This document shows, piece by piece, positions 17,277 to 26,392 of a stretch of DNA of 64,000 bases. Positions within the stretch are counted from its first letter, which is position 1. Every line of letters begins with the position of its first letter. A program made the position numbers and the translations under genes. The stretch comes from an uncultured Kineothrix sp. (GTDB lineage: Bacteria > Bacillota > Clostridia > Lachnospirales > Lachnospiraceae), in assembly GCA_910588855.1 (NCBI GenBank), contig CAJUSR010000013.1, positions 1-64,000 of the forward strand, given 5' to 3'. The notes below the pieces were generated by a model. That model saw nothing but the letters and a program-made list of their open reading frames with translations. It searched no databases and was not told the origin of the DNA.

Positions 17277-18057
17277 TTAGGAAACCTGTCTGGCTGCGCC
17301 GACTACCGGCGGTGTTACTTTTGCCATAAGCCATGCAAGGGAAATCTCCGTCATAGAAACGCCTCTTTTCTCTGCAAGGAGCGTAACTCTGCCGATAATT
17401 GCGCCATCCTGCTTCGCGGTAGCGTCATATTTCAGCCCCGCATAGCTGTCCTCCTGCATACGCCTTGAAGTTTCGCCGGGATGTTTCGCAAATCTGCCTC
17501 CTGCCAGCGTAGGATGATCTGGACATTGCTCTTTCCATACTTCTCTGCCAGTTTTACGAATACAGCCTCATTTATCAAATCTACATCACCATGTCCGATA
17601 GGATACCATGCTTCGATTACTGTTCCATAAGGCGCCAATCTCTTTTTTAATTCGTTCTGCTGAAAATAAGGATGGCACTCCACATGTAGTACCGCAGGCT
17701 TAATTGTTGCTGTCTCGCAGACTTCCTCCAGTCGTTCCGACTCGAAGTTGCTCAGTCCGATGGTTTTCACTTTTCCCTGCTTTAATGCTTTTTCCATGTC
17801 TTTCCTTCCCCATATTCACTGGGCCACAGCTTGGAAGTCACCCAAATTTCTTCACGGGGGATGCCACTTTCACGGACAGCCTCTCCTACGCTACGTTCAT
17901 CCTGGTATGCGTGGGCGGTATCAATATGACGATACCCCATTTTCAAAGCGTCCAGGCACGCATTCTTTGTTGCGTCTCCTGCAGGCACCATATATACGCG
18001 CATGCCAAACTGCGGGATTTTTGCTCCATTATTCAAAGTAATATAAGTCTGACTCAT
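17277..18057 (-). pseudogene. Aldo/keto reductase relic, broken and apparently chimeric
   Basis: Three out-of-frame pieces follow each other. 18057-17782 gives a normal AKR N-terminus (TYITLNNGAKIPQFGM, with catalytic DTAHAY and TSKLW). 17797-17432 resumes at KALKQGKVKTIGLSNFE, so roughly 40 residues that should carry the catalytic His are missing. The last piece (17459-17277) reads AEKRGVSMTEISLAWLMAK, which resembles the C-terminus of a different AKR branch (YajO/Tas-like) and not that of the first part. The start at 18057 has GGAGG upstream. The gene cannot make a working enzyme. Confidence 0.85.
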
Positions 18058-18141
18058 TTTTTTCCTCCGTTCATTTTTAAATTGTATGCAATTTCGCATT
18101 TTTAAAGTCAATCATACCATTTTTATCGTTAAATTCCCACA

Positions 18142-18178
18142 ATAAAACAAGCCGGAAAATACCAAAGTTCCCGGCTTA
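18142..18178 (-). terminator. Intrinsic terminator, minus strand
   Basis: AAGCCGG and CCGGCTT form a stem followed on the minus strand by GTTTTATTG. It would end transcription coming from the broken gene at 18323-19247. Confidence 0.6.
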
Positions 18179-18322
18179 TCAAAAATTTTTTTCTATATTA
18201 AACAGAAAAATTCGTAATGACACTTTTTTGAAATGTGACGATGGAAAACGGAAAGAAGTTTATAAACCGTTCGACAAACATACGGAAATATGCGGAAAGA
18301 TTCCGTATGCTGTCGGCAGGTG

Positions 18323-19247
18323 TCATTTATGCACATCAAATCCCCTATTCTCAAAAAACAGGCGCAGCTTCTCCAGTACCCTTTGCTTCCGTGAAGATAC
18401 CGTTGTCCTCTCCCATCCTGCTGTAGCAACTCTCCGATATGCAGCCTCATATCTCATTAGCGTGGAAACATCTGCATTGCCATCTGCTGCCAATTTGTCA
18501 TATTTGTCTTTCAACACTTCCCACAAATCTTCTCCATCGGGAGTATAAAACTTTCCATCCCTGTTTCCAGTTCCCTTATATCATATCCTGTCAGCCGATT
18601 TACAAAGTGATAAACCACCATTTTTTCTTTATCTCCCGATATGTATTGAAGAGGTTCCTCTACACCATAATTCACCGGGTCACAAAAAGCGATATGCTCA
18701 TATAGGTAATAACCATTTTTCCCTTGATTCAATGCTGCTTCTATCCTTTTTGCCAATTCTTCATCTACTCCATTTATGTGAATAAAGAAATCATATGGGT
18801 CAACTGTCAGCCTTGAATCAGCATCTTTGGTGATTACAATTCCATTTTCTTCAAATGCCTGATTAACGGCGTCATTCATTTTGTCACGAATTTCCTGATT
18901 CCATTCCATATCCCCCACGAACATATTGCATCCGCCAAATTTTTCACGAATGACTGGATCATCACTATATAAATCAGGCTGCATTCCTAGCAAAACACGT
19001 TATTCCTGTGCGGCACAGATTTCACGTTCCTCTTGCGTTAAACCTTTTACATAATAGGGCGAAATTTTATTGAAATACTTTTCAGTAATATGCTGTTCAG
19101 GACTTGCAAATTTTTTATTTTCCTCATTTACCTTTGAGCAATGTTCTCCCGGAGGGAATCAGACAGCTTCCATCCCTTCCTGGATGATACCTTTCCAGTC
19201 TTTTGGTTGTACGCCTGATGGCTTTTTGCCATTCCTGTTATATCCAT
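18323..19247 (-). pseudogene. Hypothetical protein gene with two frameshifts and a stop
   Basis: Reading on the minus strand from ATG 19247 (AGGAGG six bases upstream), the frame begins MDITGMAKSHQAY and breaks near 19135. It resumes in another frame through SPYYVKGLTQEEREICAAQE, meets an in-frame TAA near 19005, continues in the same frame as LLGMQPDLYSDDPVIREKFG (18993-18511), and shifts again into LWEVLKDKYDKLAADG (18526-18323). The original protein was about 300 residues. I do not recognise the family. It belongs with the neighbouring minus-strand hypothetical genes. Confidence 0.75.
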
Positions 19248-19346
19248 TCCAAAACCTCCTGATCTGCCGGAACGCCGGGGATGCCGCCTCTCCCTTGCCA
19301 AACTGTGGGTTATTGGGAAATATGGAACTACAGCATATGTCTACTT

Positions 19347-19814
19347 CTATGCTTTTGCGTCAAAACTATTTTGCATATCTTCCACATTTACCACTTCTTC
19401 ATCCACCAGCGGAATCCCTCTCTTGGCATTCCCCCATGACTCATTATAGAGAATGCACATTTCCGTCTGTCTGGAAGCCTCCGAATTGGTGGTATACATC
19501 GTCCACCCATTATTAGAATAAGTCGCCACCATCTCCCCGTTCTTATCGTAAAACTCTATGTAATCACTGCTTCCTGATGGCAGTTTCTGATATTTTACTT
19601 TTCCTTCCAACAGCGTTGCCACAAAATCTATCGGCTTCAGCACATTCTGCCTGTTTTTGGAAACGGCTTTCAGACCGGAAGTGATGATACCTTTTCTGTC
19701 CGGGAACACTTCTAATGTGTAACTTTTCTTTTTGGAGAAAACGTATTTATCATTAAAGTCGGACAGATGGATACCGCCTATGCTTCCTGTTCCTGAAAAT
19801 ATCTGCTTCTGCAA
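19347..19814 (-). CDS. Hypothetical protein, possibly truncated at its N-terminus
   Basis: The 155-residue frame (SGTGSIGGIHLSDFNDKYVF at the start) has no signal peptide or recognised domain. The frame stays open upstream of the TTG at 19814 as far as the end of the previous gene, with no good start codon or ribosome binding site, so it may be an N-terminally damaged gene. It ends near a stretch (19248-19346) with no gene. Its neighbours on both sides are hypothetical genes on the same strand. Confidence 0.5.
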   Translation of the reverse strand: MQKQIFSGTGSIGGIHLSDFNDKYVFSKKKSYTLEVFPDRKGIITSGLKAVSKNRQNVLKPIDFVATLLEGKVKYQKLPSGSSDYIEFYDKNGEMVATYSNNGWTMYTTNSEASRQTEMCILYNESWGNAKRGIPLVDEEVVNVEDMQNSFDAKA

Positions 19815-19864
19815 TGAACCATTGGACGAACTTACCTGTATTATTTCACCCTCCCGTAAATCTA

Positions 19865-20362
19865 TTATAACTGTTCCAACCTCTCCAAAAATGCCCTGTA
19901 AAATTCCCCTTCTTTGATGCGGACCTGCTGGACCTCTATGCTCCTGGGCGTATATACTACAGGATGCTCCAAATCGTACAACGCCTTTTTTGTTGCCTGG
20001 ATTGCAGATTCCACTGTGTTCCCAAGGATGTCAAAATTCTCCGTTTCACCCTTAAGCTGTTTATTTAACCGCTGCACCATCATCTGCGATATATGGCTCA
20101 TCATTCCGTTGCCCCGGATTCCCATGCCATTCGCATTTACTTCTTTCGCCGCCTCCATCCATGCATCTTCCACTTCCTGCGGGGCGCCCCGTCCGACCAT
20201 CTCAAATGCTTTCGCATCCTGGCCGGCTGCTTTGCCTTGCGCCGCCTTTTCTTCCACCGTTTCCATGAATCCCACAATCCCGGATTCCGCACTTCTTCCT
20301 GTCTTTCTTGCCATGTATCCCTTCAGCGGGTATCCCGCTGTTCCTATTCCGTTAATATCCAT
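19865..20362 (-). CDS. Hypothetical protein of the 18-21 kb minus-strand cluster
   Basis: The 165-residue protein begins MDINGIGTAGYPLKGYMARK and is helical and charged, with GlnMet-rich segments. No domain is recognised. The ATG at 20362 is preferred over the upstream start at 20485 because GGAGGG lies six bases before it and because the sister genes begin with the same style of N-terminus (MDITGMAKS, MSMEITNN). Confidence 0.6.
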   Translation of the reverse strand: MDINGIGTAGYPLKGYMARKTGRSAESGIVGFMETVEEKAAQGKAAGQDAKAFEMVGRGAPQEVEDAWMEAAKEVNANGMGIRGNGMMSHISQMMVQRLNKQLKGETENFDILGNTVESAIQATKKALYDLEHPVVYTPRSIEVQQVRIKEGEFYRAFLERLEQL

Positions 20363-20577
20363 TTCAGCCCTCCATTTCTTTCTTATGGCAGCCCTTCTGT
20401 CAATCAGAGCTGCACCCGCTCCCCCGTAATAAGCCCGAGCAGTTAATTGCCCCATAAATACATTCCGCCTAACTTCCTCGGTCAAATCCTATACCAGCCT
20501 TCACCTCCTACTAAATAATCCCCGGCAGGGGCGCATGGTTTTTCACCTCCGCGGGATAAGGTGTAAACAATATCTCC

Positions 20578-21285
20578 TTATACCTTAATATCAAAACTGC
20601 CCCCTGTGGGTGATGATGTACCAGATACAACCGCAACAATATTTTGTATAACGCTTTTCACATCCGTGCCAGTGGCAGATGCCGTGAACGTACCTTCCGT
20701 CAGTTTATCCATCCGCTCTTTTCTCTCTGCCCGCCGTTCCGCTGCCTTTTCTTCCTCCGCCTTTTTCTCTTTACGCCTCTCGACAGCCTTTTCTTCGGCT
20801 GCTTTCTTCTCTTTCGCCCGCCGTTCCGCATTCTCCCTCGCTATTTTTCCATCAGGATCATTTGTGCCGGATGAGATTACTGTTATATTCCCATTTGCAT
20901 CAATTTCATATGAAAGACTTGTCAGTGTTCCCTGTGCATGGGATACTGCATAAGAGGCGCAGTCCGGCAATGCCGCCAGATTTTCTTCCAGATATTTTGC
21001 TTTTTCCGGGTCGTTCATGCATTTCTTTAAAAAAGCACCCGATACGGATACCGTTGTCGGAACACCCTGCATGGAGGTTGTACCCGAATTCATATAGCTG
21101 TACTTGCCCTGTAGATATTTGGAGTAGTCATTGACATTGCTGTAACCCGTCTTAATCTGCTCCGTTTTTGTTCCCCCGGTTGAGGTTTTCAGTTCCACCG
21201 TGCTTATTGTCACATTGCCTTCCTTTGCAGTATTTGTGTAGCCTTTCCCATAATCGCTGTAATTGTTTGTAATCTCCATTGACAT
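20578..21285 (-). CDS. DUF6033-like hypothetical protein
   Basis: The 235-residue protein begins MSMEITNNYSDYGKGYTN, contains KKCMNDPEKAKYLEENLAALPD and a long Glu/Lys/Arg coiled-coil-like segment (about 145-200) ending in a Ser/Gly-rich tail. The N-terminal two thirds resemble the DUF6033 family, of unknown role. The start at 21285 is chosen because AAGGAGG precedes it by nine bases. It is the first intact gene of the minus-strand cluster. Confidence 0.6.
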   Translation of the reverse strand: MSMEITNNYSDYGKGYTNTAKEGNVTISTVELKTSTGGTKTEQIKTGYSNVNDYSKYLQGKYSYMNSGTTSMQGVPTTVSVSGAFLKKCMNDPEKAKYLEENLAALPDCASYAVSHAQGTLTSLSYEIDANGNITVISSGTNDPDGKIARENAERRAKEKKAAEEKAVERRKEKKAEEEKAAERRAERKERMDKLTEGTFTASATGTDVKSVIQNIVAVVSGTSSPTGGSFDIKV

Positions 21286-21340
21286 AGTTCCCATCCTCCT
21301 TCAAAAAATCTTACCTGCGGTCCTCTGTCATTCGGAGCCG

Positions 21341-21745
21341 CTATGCCGCCGCCATCTGCCTGTCGCCCATCCACGCCTTTGCCAGCCTGCTTCTTTCCTG
21401 TTCTGCTTTTGCAATCTTTTCATTCAACTGCTGCTGCATGGCCGTCACATGGAACACATCCCCTTTCACTTTTATATTTACACCCCCAAAATACCTCTCC
21501 GCCACATCACGCACATTCTCCAGCCCAATCCCATGTTCCGTGATAATTCCCGGCAACATACTCTGCTTCGTTGTAATAGGAACCAAATTTCTTCCCATCT
21601 GCGCAGGTACATCCCCGTCAAAGCTTTTTCCACATCCGGCGATAAAAACTGTTTCTTCCGTTTCAGGGCAAGGCGTACACAGTCTTTTCCCGGCTCCTGC
21701 CAACCCTTTGATGTTCGCCATGTGGTTTTTCATCTCGTGCCGCAC
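21341..21745 (-). pseudogene. AgrC-like GHKL histidine kinase relic
   Basis: The frame retains the H-box of GHKL sensor kinases (RHEMKNHMANIKGL) and the final ATP-lid segment (EHGIGLENVRDVAERYFGG), but the membrane sensor and most of the ATP-binding domain are missing. It is therefore an internally deleted remnant of a peptide-sensing kinase. Confidence 0.75.
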
Positions 21746-21789
21746 TTTAACACTGCCGCAATGCCATCCCTTTTTCCTTTTTTCTCTCT

Positions 21790-22012
21790 GAAAACCGCCC
21801 TGCCAGCCCCATGCCGTCCAGACCTGCGCCGAAGCCGCCCAGCTCTATATCCAGAAATACAAGGTCATATTCCTTACCGTCCGAGAGGTACGCATCGGCA
21901 GAGGCATATTCCGTGATGCTGCATTCCCTGCCCTGTTCTTTTATGAGCGAAACAAGGTAAGACCTTATATTTTTTCATCATCACACACCGCAATTTTTAT
22001 CGTTTCTGCCAC
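21790..22012 (-). pseudogene. AgrA/LytTR-type response regulator relic
   Basis: On the minus strand, ETIKIAVCDDE followed after a frameshift by SYLVSLIKEQGRECSITEYA and then KEYDLVFLDIELGG is the receiver domain of a LytTR-type regulator. The LytTR DNA-binding domain is absent. With the kinase relic next to it, this is what remains of an agr-like two-component pair. Confidence 0.7.
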
Positions 22013-22020
22013 CTTCAGCC

Positions 22021-22353
22021 TTCAACTAACTTATCGGAAAAATAAGGGTGATTACTAACACCTACTTCGTGAATGGTTAATCTGGCTACGTAAATCGCAG
22101 ATTTTTTTGTTTATGAGGTGCCCTTATTATTCCCTGCAAGGCAGCACAAACAAGAATCACCGTGTAAGCATATTACCTCTTATTTCCCCACTTTCCAAAT
22201 AATTCCCGTTATCAGGCCATCCGGCCTGCCTGAGAAAAAAGCAGACCGCCATATATGGCGGATGAAGTCCATAGTGCGGCGGTTTGTGTATACTATCCTC
22301 TTATTCAGTTCAACATAATGCAGGCATGAACTTGGCAAACAGATATACCCCCT
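22021..22353. other. Intergenic stretch with a terminator-like hairpin
   Basis: AATCTG (22079-22084) and CAGATT (22098-22103) form a short stem followed by TTTTTTTG on the plus strand. Otherwise no gene or repeat is seen. Confidence 0.35.
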
Positions 22354-22536
22354 CTAAACCCGCATCGACTTCATGCGGCACGCCACTTCCCTTTTCTCCA
22401 AGCAAACTGCCACCGTTCCTTGCATGACTACCGATATGATATAATTCCCTACATGGTTATGGGAGACAAAGTGCTTATCAATATTCTCCGGCACCACGAA
22501 CTCAATTGGGTATTTATCACACTGATAATATCGCAT
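22354..22536 (-). pseudogene. AraC-type regulator stub (N-terminal sensor domain only)
   Basis: The 60-residue frame (YYQCDKYPIEFVVPEN, then HNHVGNYIISVVMQG) matches the start of the cupin sensor domain of AraC regulators. No DNA-binding domain follows, so it is a truncated relic next to the insertion sequence. Confidence 0.6.
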
Positions 22537-22628
22537 ACTGCTTCACCTCTATCCCGTTAAAGAAAAATTATCTTATCAAATATTCTAGAAGATAAGTGAT
22601 ACTTTCTCAATAATTCTGACGTTATTAT

Positions 22629-23965
22629 GTTAATAACTTGTGATAATGTTACCTTAAGATTAACTTGAGATTATGTCACTTTTTGATAAACTTTAAAAGT
22701 TATGAAAGAAGGTATGATTACATTGTCGCAAGACCAACTAAAAGCTTTTACTGTCATCCATCGTTTCATCGACAAGTCTGTTTCCAGACAGCAGGATGCT
22801 GAGCTTTTAGGTCTTTCTACACGCCAAATCACACATCTAAAGAAAGGAGTCCTTGCTTCTGGCGCTGAATCACTTATTCACAAAAATACCGGCAGAAAGC
22901 CCTCTCATGCTGTTTCAGATGAAACGAAGGAAGCCATCCTCTCCATTTATTCCCGCCCGGAATTGTCAGGAGCCAACTTCCTCCATTTCAAAGATATACT
23001 GTCTGCAGATTTTGGAATCCTTATTTCCTATTCTACACTTTCCAGTATACTAAAAAATGCAGGCTTTGAAAGCCCCAAAAAGAAAAAAATCCGCCACAGG
23101 ACACCCTGCAGGAAGCGCAAACCACATCCGGGGCAGATCATCCAGATGACGCCACACCCTATGAATGGTTTGGCGGAAATGACAAGTACGCCCTCCACGG
23201 GGCAATTGATGATGCCACTGGGAAAGTAGTCTGGCCGTTTATGACTCAGAATGAATGCCTTTACGGCTACCTTGAAACCATGCGCCAGTGCTGTGTGGGT
23301 TTCGGTATTCCACAAACGGTCTACTCCGATAACCACACGATTTTTCGTTCTCTTAAAACAGGAAAACTCACTGTGGATGAATTGATTGCCGATAAAACAG
23401 TCCACCTTACCCAGTTTGGACGAACCATGCATGAACTGGGAACAGACCTCATCTTTGCAAAAACACCACAGGCAAAAGGGCGCATTGAGCGCTTATGGGT
23501 TGATGCCATTCTCTGTGTAAAGCATAAAAGGAAAACAGATAATGCAGGAACCTTTTCCTTCAAAAACCGGTGTTTCCAGACATTAGATGAAGGATTTCCA
23601 ATCATAAATGCAGGAAGGGGGATTACGGTACTCCTCCACCCGCGGTATGGAATCCGCGTCGCTTATGGCGGGCATATATTTGAGGCCATACGGTATTTAA
23701 AACCCCAGAATAAAAATGCCAGCACAAAAATAGAGAAAAAGATAATCAAAGCTGTCGAACCTAATTTACAGCTGCATCATAGCAGCGGAGAATGGAAAGC
23801 CATCTGGTGGATGGATGATTACAATCTTTCCCTGAAATTTTTATATGAGATATTTTTCGAGAAACAGCAGTCTGCTTCATAAAAGGGCAAAGGCCCTTTT
23901 ACAGAAGTGACATTTTTTCAAATGAATACAGATATAAGCAAATGACATTTTCAAAAGTTATTGAC
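22629..23965 (+). mobile_element. ISNCY-type insertion sequence
   Basis: The element carries one transposase gene in two frames. Imperfect terminal inverted repeats are visible: GTTAATAACTTGTGATAATG at the left (from 22629) and, read inward from the right end (23965), GTCAATAACTTTTGAAAATG. No target duplication could be identified. It inserted into an area already full of gene relics, upstream of tRNA-Leu. Confidence 0.7.
22702..23882 (+). CDS. ISNCY family transposase, probably made by -1 frameshifting
   Basis: The first frame (22702-23229) has the N-terminal helix-turn-helix region (DAELLGLSTRQITHLKKG). The second (entered near 23090) has the DDE core: WFGGNDKYALHGAIDDATGK, then VYSDNHTIF and TPQAKGRIERLW. 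The two join at the run AAAAAAA (23083-23089), which lies in frame as A AAA AAA, a standard -1 slippery heptamer. Slipping there yields a fusion of about 393 residues. The second frame has no credible independent start. It could also be a homopolymer mutation. Confidence 0.8.
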
Positions 23966-24031
23966 ATATTCACGCCAGACTTTCGTTTAAGGCACTGTCT
24001 AGGATTAACCGTAACAGATTTCCAATATTTA

Positions 24032-24060
24032 TTGACAGGAAAGTGTGAAAATGTTAAGAT
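24032..24060 (+). promoter_or_regulatory. Promoter of tRNA-Leu
   Basis: A perfect -35 TTGACA (24032-24037), a 17-base spacer and -10 TAAGAT (24055-24060) lie 43 bases upstream of the tRNA. Confidence 0.85.
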
Positions 24061-24103
24061 ATCATACGTGGATATTTTATAAAGAATAGCTTATCCATAA
24101 TAA

Positions 24104-24183
24104 GCGGAATTGATGGAATTGGCAGACATGCAAGATTTAGGTTCTTGTGGGCGACCGTGAGGGTTCGAGTCCCTCATTCCGCA
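24104..24183 (+). tRNA. tRNA-Leu, anticodon UAG
   Basis: The 80-nt gene folds as a cloverleaf: acceptor GCGGAAT/ATTCCGC, D-arm with GGAATTGGCAGAC, anticodon stem CAAGA/TCTTG enclosing TTTAGGT (anticodon TAG), a variable arm TGGGCGACCGT longer than in class I tRNAs, and T-arm GAGGG-TTCGAGT-CCCTC. The discriminator is A and no CCA is encoded. It decodes CUA. A tRNA gene next to relics and an IS is a typical integration site, but no attachment repeat was found. Confidence 0.97.
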
Positions 24184-24188
24184 TTAGA

Positions 24189-24240
24189 TAATAATAATCC
24201 GAAGCTGGTTCCAATCGGGAATGGCTTCGGATTATTAGTA
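24189..24240 (+). terminator. Terminator after tRNA-Leu
   Basis: ATAATCCGAAGC and GCTTCGGATTAT form a 12-bp stem with an 18-base loop, followed by TAGTATATCTTTTTT. Confidence 0.8.
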
Positions 24241-24453
24241 TATCTTTTTTCACACGTTTTCCCTTCTCAGTTTCTTTTACACCAAAGCCATGTGGTAAGC
24301 GGAACTATCCGGCCTGCATTCCAATGGAAGATATAGCTTCCAAGATTGCCGGACAAAGCAGGCGTTTCTTCCGATGGGCGATGAAACTGCAAAGCAATAT
24401 CCGGCAATAGGCAAAAAATATAACAAAGCAGACAAAAAACAAGGAGAGCTGCC

Positions 24454-24996
24454 ATGAGCAAACTAATTCTATATATAGCGATGTCTTTAGATGGATATAT
24501 TGCTGAAGAAGATGGTGATATCAGTTTTTTAGATGAAACGCCAGGTCCTTCACCCGACCTTGGTTATGAAAAATTCTACAATTCCTTGCAGGCGATTATA
24601 CTTGGAGGCAAAACTTATCGCCAGGTAAAAAATGACCTTTCACCCGATAAATGGCCCTACGAAGGAATGCCCTGCTATGTATGCACACGTTGGCAACACC
24701 CATACGACCCGAATGTCCAATTCACTTCTTTACCCCCAGGGAAACAAGTATTGGATTTCATTTCCAAAAAACATCCGGGAAATATTTGGCTTATGGGTGG
24801 AGGTGAAATAATCCGTTATTTTATGCACGGGAATCTAATTGATAAATACTACATTTACGTTATGCCAACTATCCTTGGGAATGGAATCCCACTTTTCCCT
24901 TCAGGATTCCCGAAAACTAATCTTAAATTAGAAAGCTGTAAGAATATCGGGGAGATTGTTGAGCTAATTTACCGGCGGAATACGGATAACGGCTGA
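24454..24996 (+). CDS. Dihydrofolate reductase family (RibD C-terminal-like) protein
   Basis: The 180-residue protein begins KLILYIAMSLDGYIAEEDGD, the signature of the RibD C-terminal/DHFR-like fold, with the NADPH-contact segment IILGGKTYRQV near residue 50 and GNIWLMGGGEII near residue 110. Proteins of this branch are NADPH-dependent reductases of unsettled substrate. AAGGAGAG precedes the ATG. It stands alone with its own terminator. Confidence 0.88.
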   Translation: MSKLILYIAMSLDGYIAEEDGDISFLDETPGPSPDLGYEKFYNSLQAIILGGKTYRQVKNDLSPDKWPYEGMPCYVCTRWQHPYDPNVQFTSLPPGKQVLDFISKKHPGNIWLMGGGEIIRYFMHGNLIDKYYIYVMPTILGNGIPLFPSGFPKTNLKLESCKNIGEIVELIYRRNTDNG

Positions 24997-25012
24997 CAAA
25001 AACTGCAGCGGC

Positions 25013-25047
25013 AACTGCCTGCCACAAAATCGCGGGCAGTTTTTTTT
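25013..25047 (+). terminator. Intrinsic terminator
   Basis: AACTGCC and GGCAGTT with an eight-T run follow the DHFR-like gene by 17 bases. Confidence 0.85.
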
Positions 25048-25245
25048 GGCAAAGAGCAAGATAACCCTTGCTTTCAGCTATGAGAACAATCTAAGCTTAT
25101 CACACTTTGCTCCGGCAAAGGTTGAAGAGCCGGATTTATCCGTAATCCGTATTCCGCACCCTTTGCATGGGAGCAAGACCCAAATGTCAAAAGTCCGTTT
25201 ACTCCCCGGTTTTTAACTTTACACTATCTTTATCAAAAAACTCTG

Positions 25246-26130
25246 CTACCGCTGTATTTGGCCAATCATCCGTACTACTGCTGTCGTGGCGTACCATCCC
25301 GGATGAGCCAGAATTAATATGAATGCGCCTAAAAGAACGTATATCTTGTATACTTCCCATTTTTCCATAAATTTCTTAACCCCATCCTGCCATTTTCGGC
25401 TTCCCTTTTTTGTCAAATAGCCTACATATATCATATCCGCAATGATACTTAACTCGAAATAAAAGGAAATCAAATTGGACATCCTGCCAAAGGGCGCCCC
25501 CACGCTGGAATAATAATTCGGTGCATACATAGCCAAATAACTGCCAAAAGTCATCATGACAAAAAGCCCCGGATACCGGAACGAAAGCTCATACTGCTTT
25601 CCTATCATCTGAGATGCAAGAAATAAAGCAATCACTATCATACCAATAACAATCACCGGATTGCCCAAGTATTCCGAGCGTACATCTTTCAGCCCTTTAT
25701 AGACCGCCTTTCCAATGGCATAGAATATATTTGGGACATCGAATCCAAAATCGCTGCCTCCACGCACCTTCGTTCCCGGCGCACACATATTAACCACTGC
25801 AGTTATCCCGAACACAGCCAAAGGAATCAGCAAATAGAACGTATTCTTCCTTGATGGCGAAAACAGAAACAAAAGCAGGATAAAAAGCAACGGAAGCAAA
25901 ACAACCGTCAGATAATTCCCTCCCCCACAAAAAAACGCAGTAAGCGAAGCCATTATCAAATCCTGTTTTTCCCGGTAAAAATATATTTCAGCGAAAAAAC
26001 CAAGCAAAGCAGCATGACGGAATAAGCCAGCGTGTAGCCCACTGCCCCGCTATACCAGTAAAAAGCCTCACCTGTCGATGGAATATATTGTATGGATATC
26101 AGAAAATAAATCATCGTTACCACAGCAAAT
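25246..26130 (-). pseudogene. DUF6056-like multi-pass membrane protein, broken
   Basis: The open part (26007-25246, 253 residues) has six or seven membrane segments and ends GWYATTAVVRMIGQ. Upstream in another frame lies the missing part, TGEAFYWYSGAVGYTLAYSV, a motif of DUF6056 proteins (putative envelope polysaccharide or glycosyltransferase-like membrane proteins). A frameshift near 26005 joins them and the N-terminus is absent, so it is a relic. Confidence 0.65.
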
Positions 26131-26328
26131 ACCTACTTCTTTATTTTTAGTATTTTGACCAGCAAATAATGCAGCAAAAACGCTGGCCTGACAGCTATTC
26201 CTCTTTTCGTCGTATATCATAAAATCCGCTTCCTATAAAACTCCCTACGGTAAAAATTACGGATTTACCATTATACCATACCCTATCCATTTCCGCCAGA
26301 TAATTCCTATTGGGCTTTCATCCAAACA

Positions 26329-26351
26329 AACCCCGGTCCTAAAACCGGGGT
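26329..26351 (-). terminator. Terminator of the fucI-kinase operon
   Basis: ACCCCGGT and ACCGGGGT form an eight-base stem, followed on the minus strand by TTGTTTGG, 42 bases past the kinase stop codon. Confidence 0.75.
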
Positions 26352-26392
26352 CTGTTCTGTTTATCATAGCCTGCTTAATCAGCCTCTCTTTT

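Noticed and set aside
24104..26130. Genomic island integrated at tRNA-Leu
   Set aside because: Relics and an IS lie nearby, but no direct repeat of the tRNA 3' end and no integrase were found.
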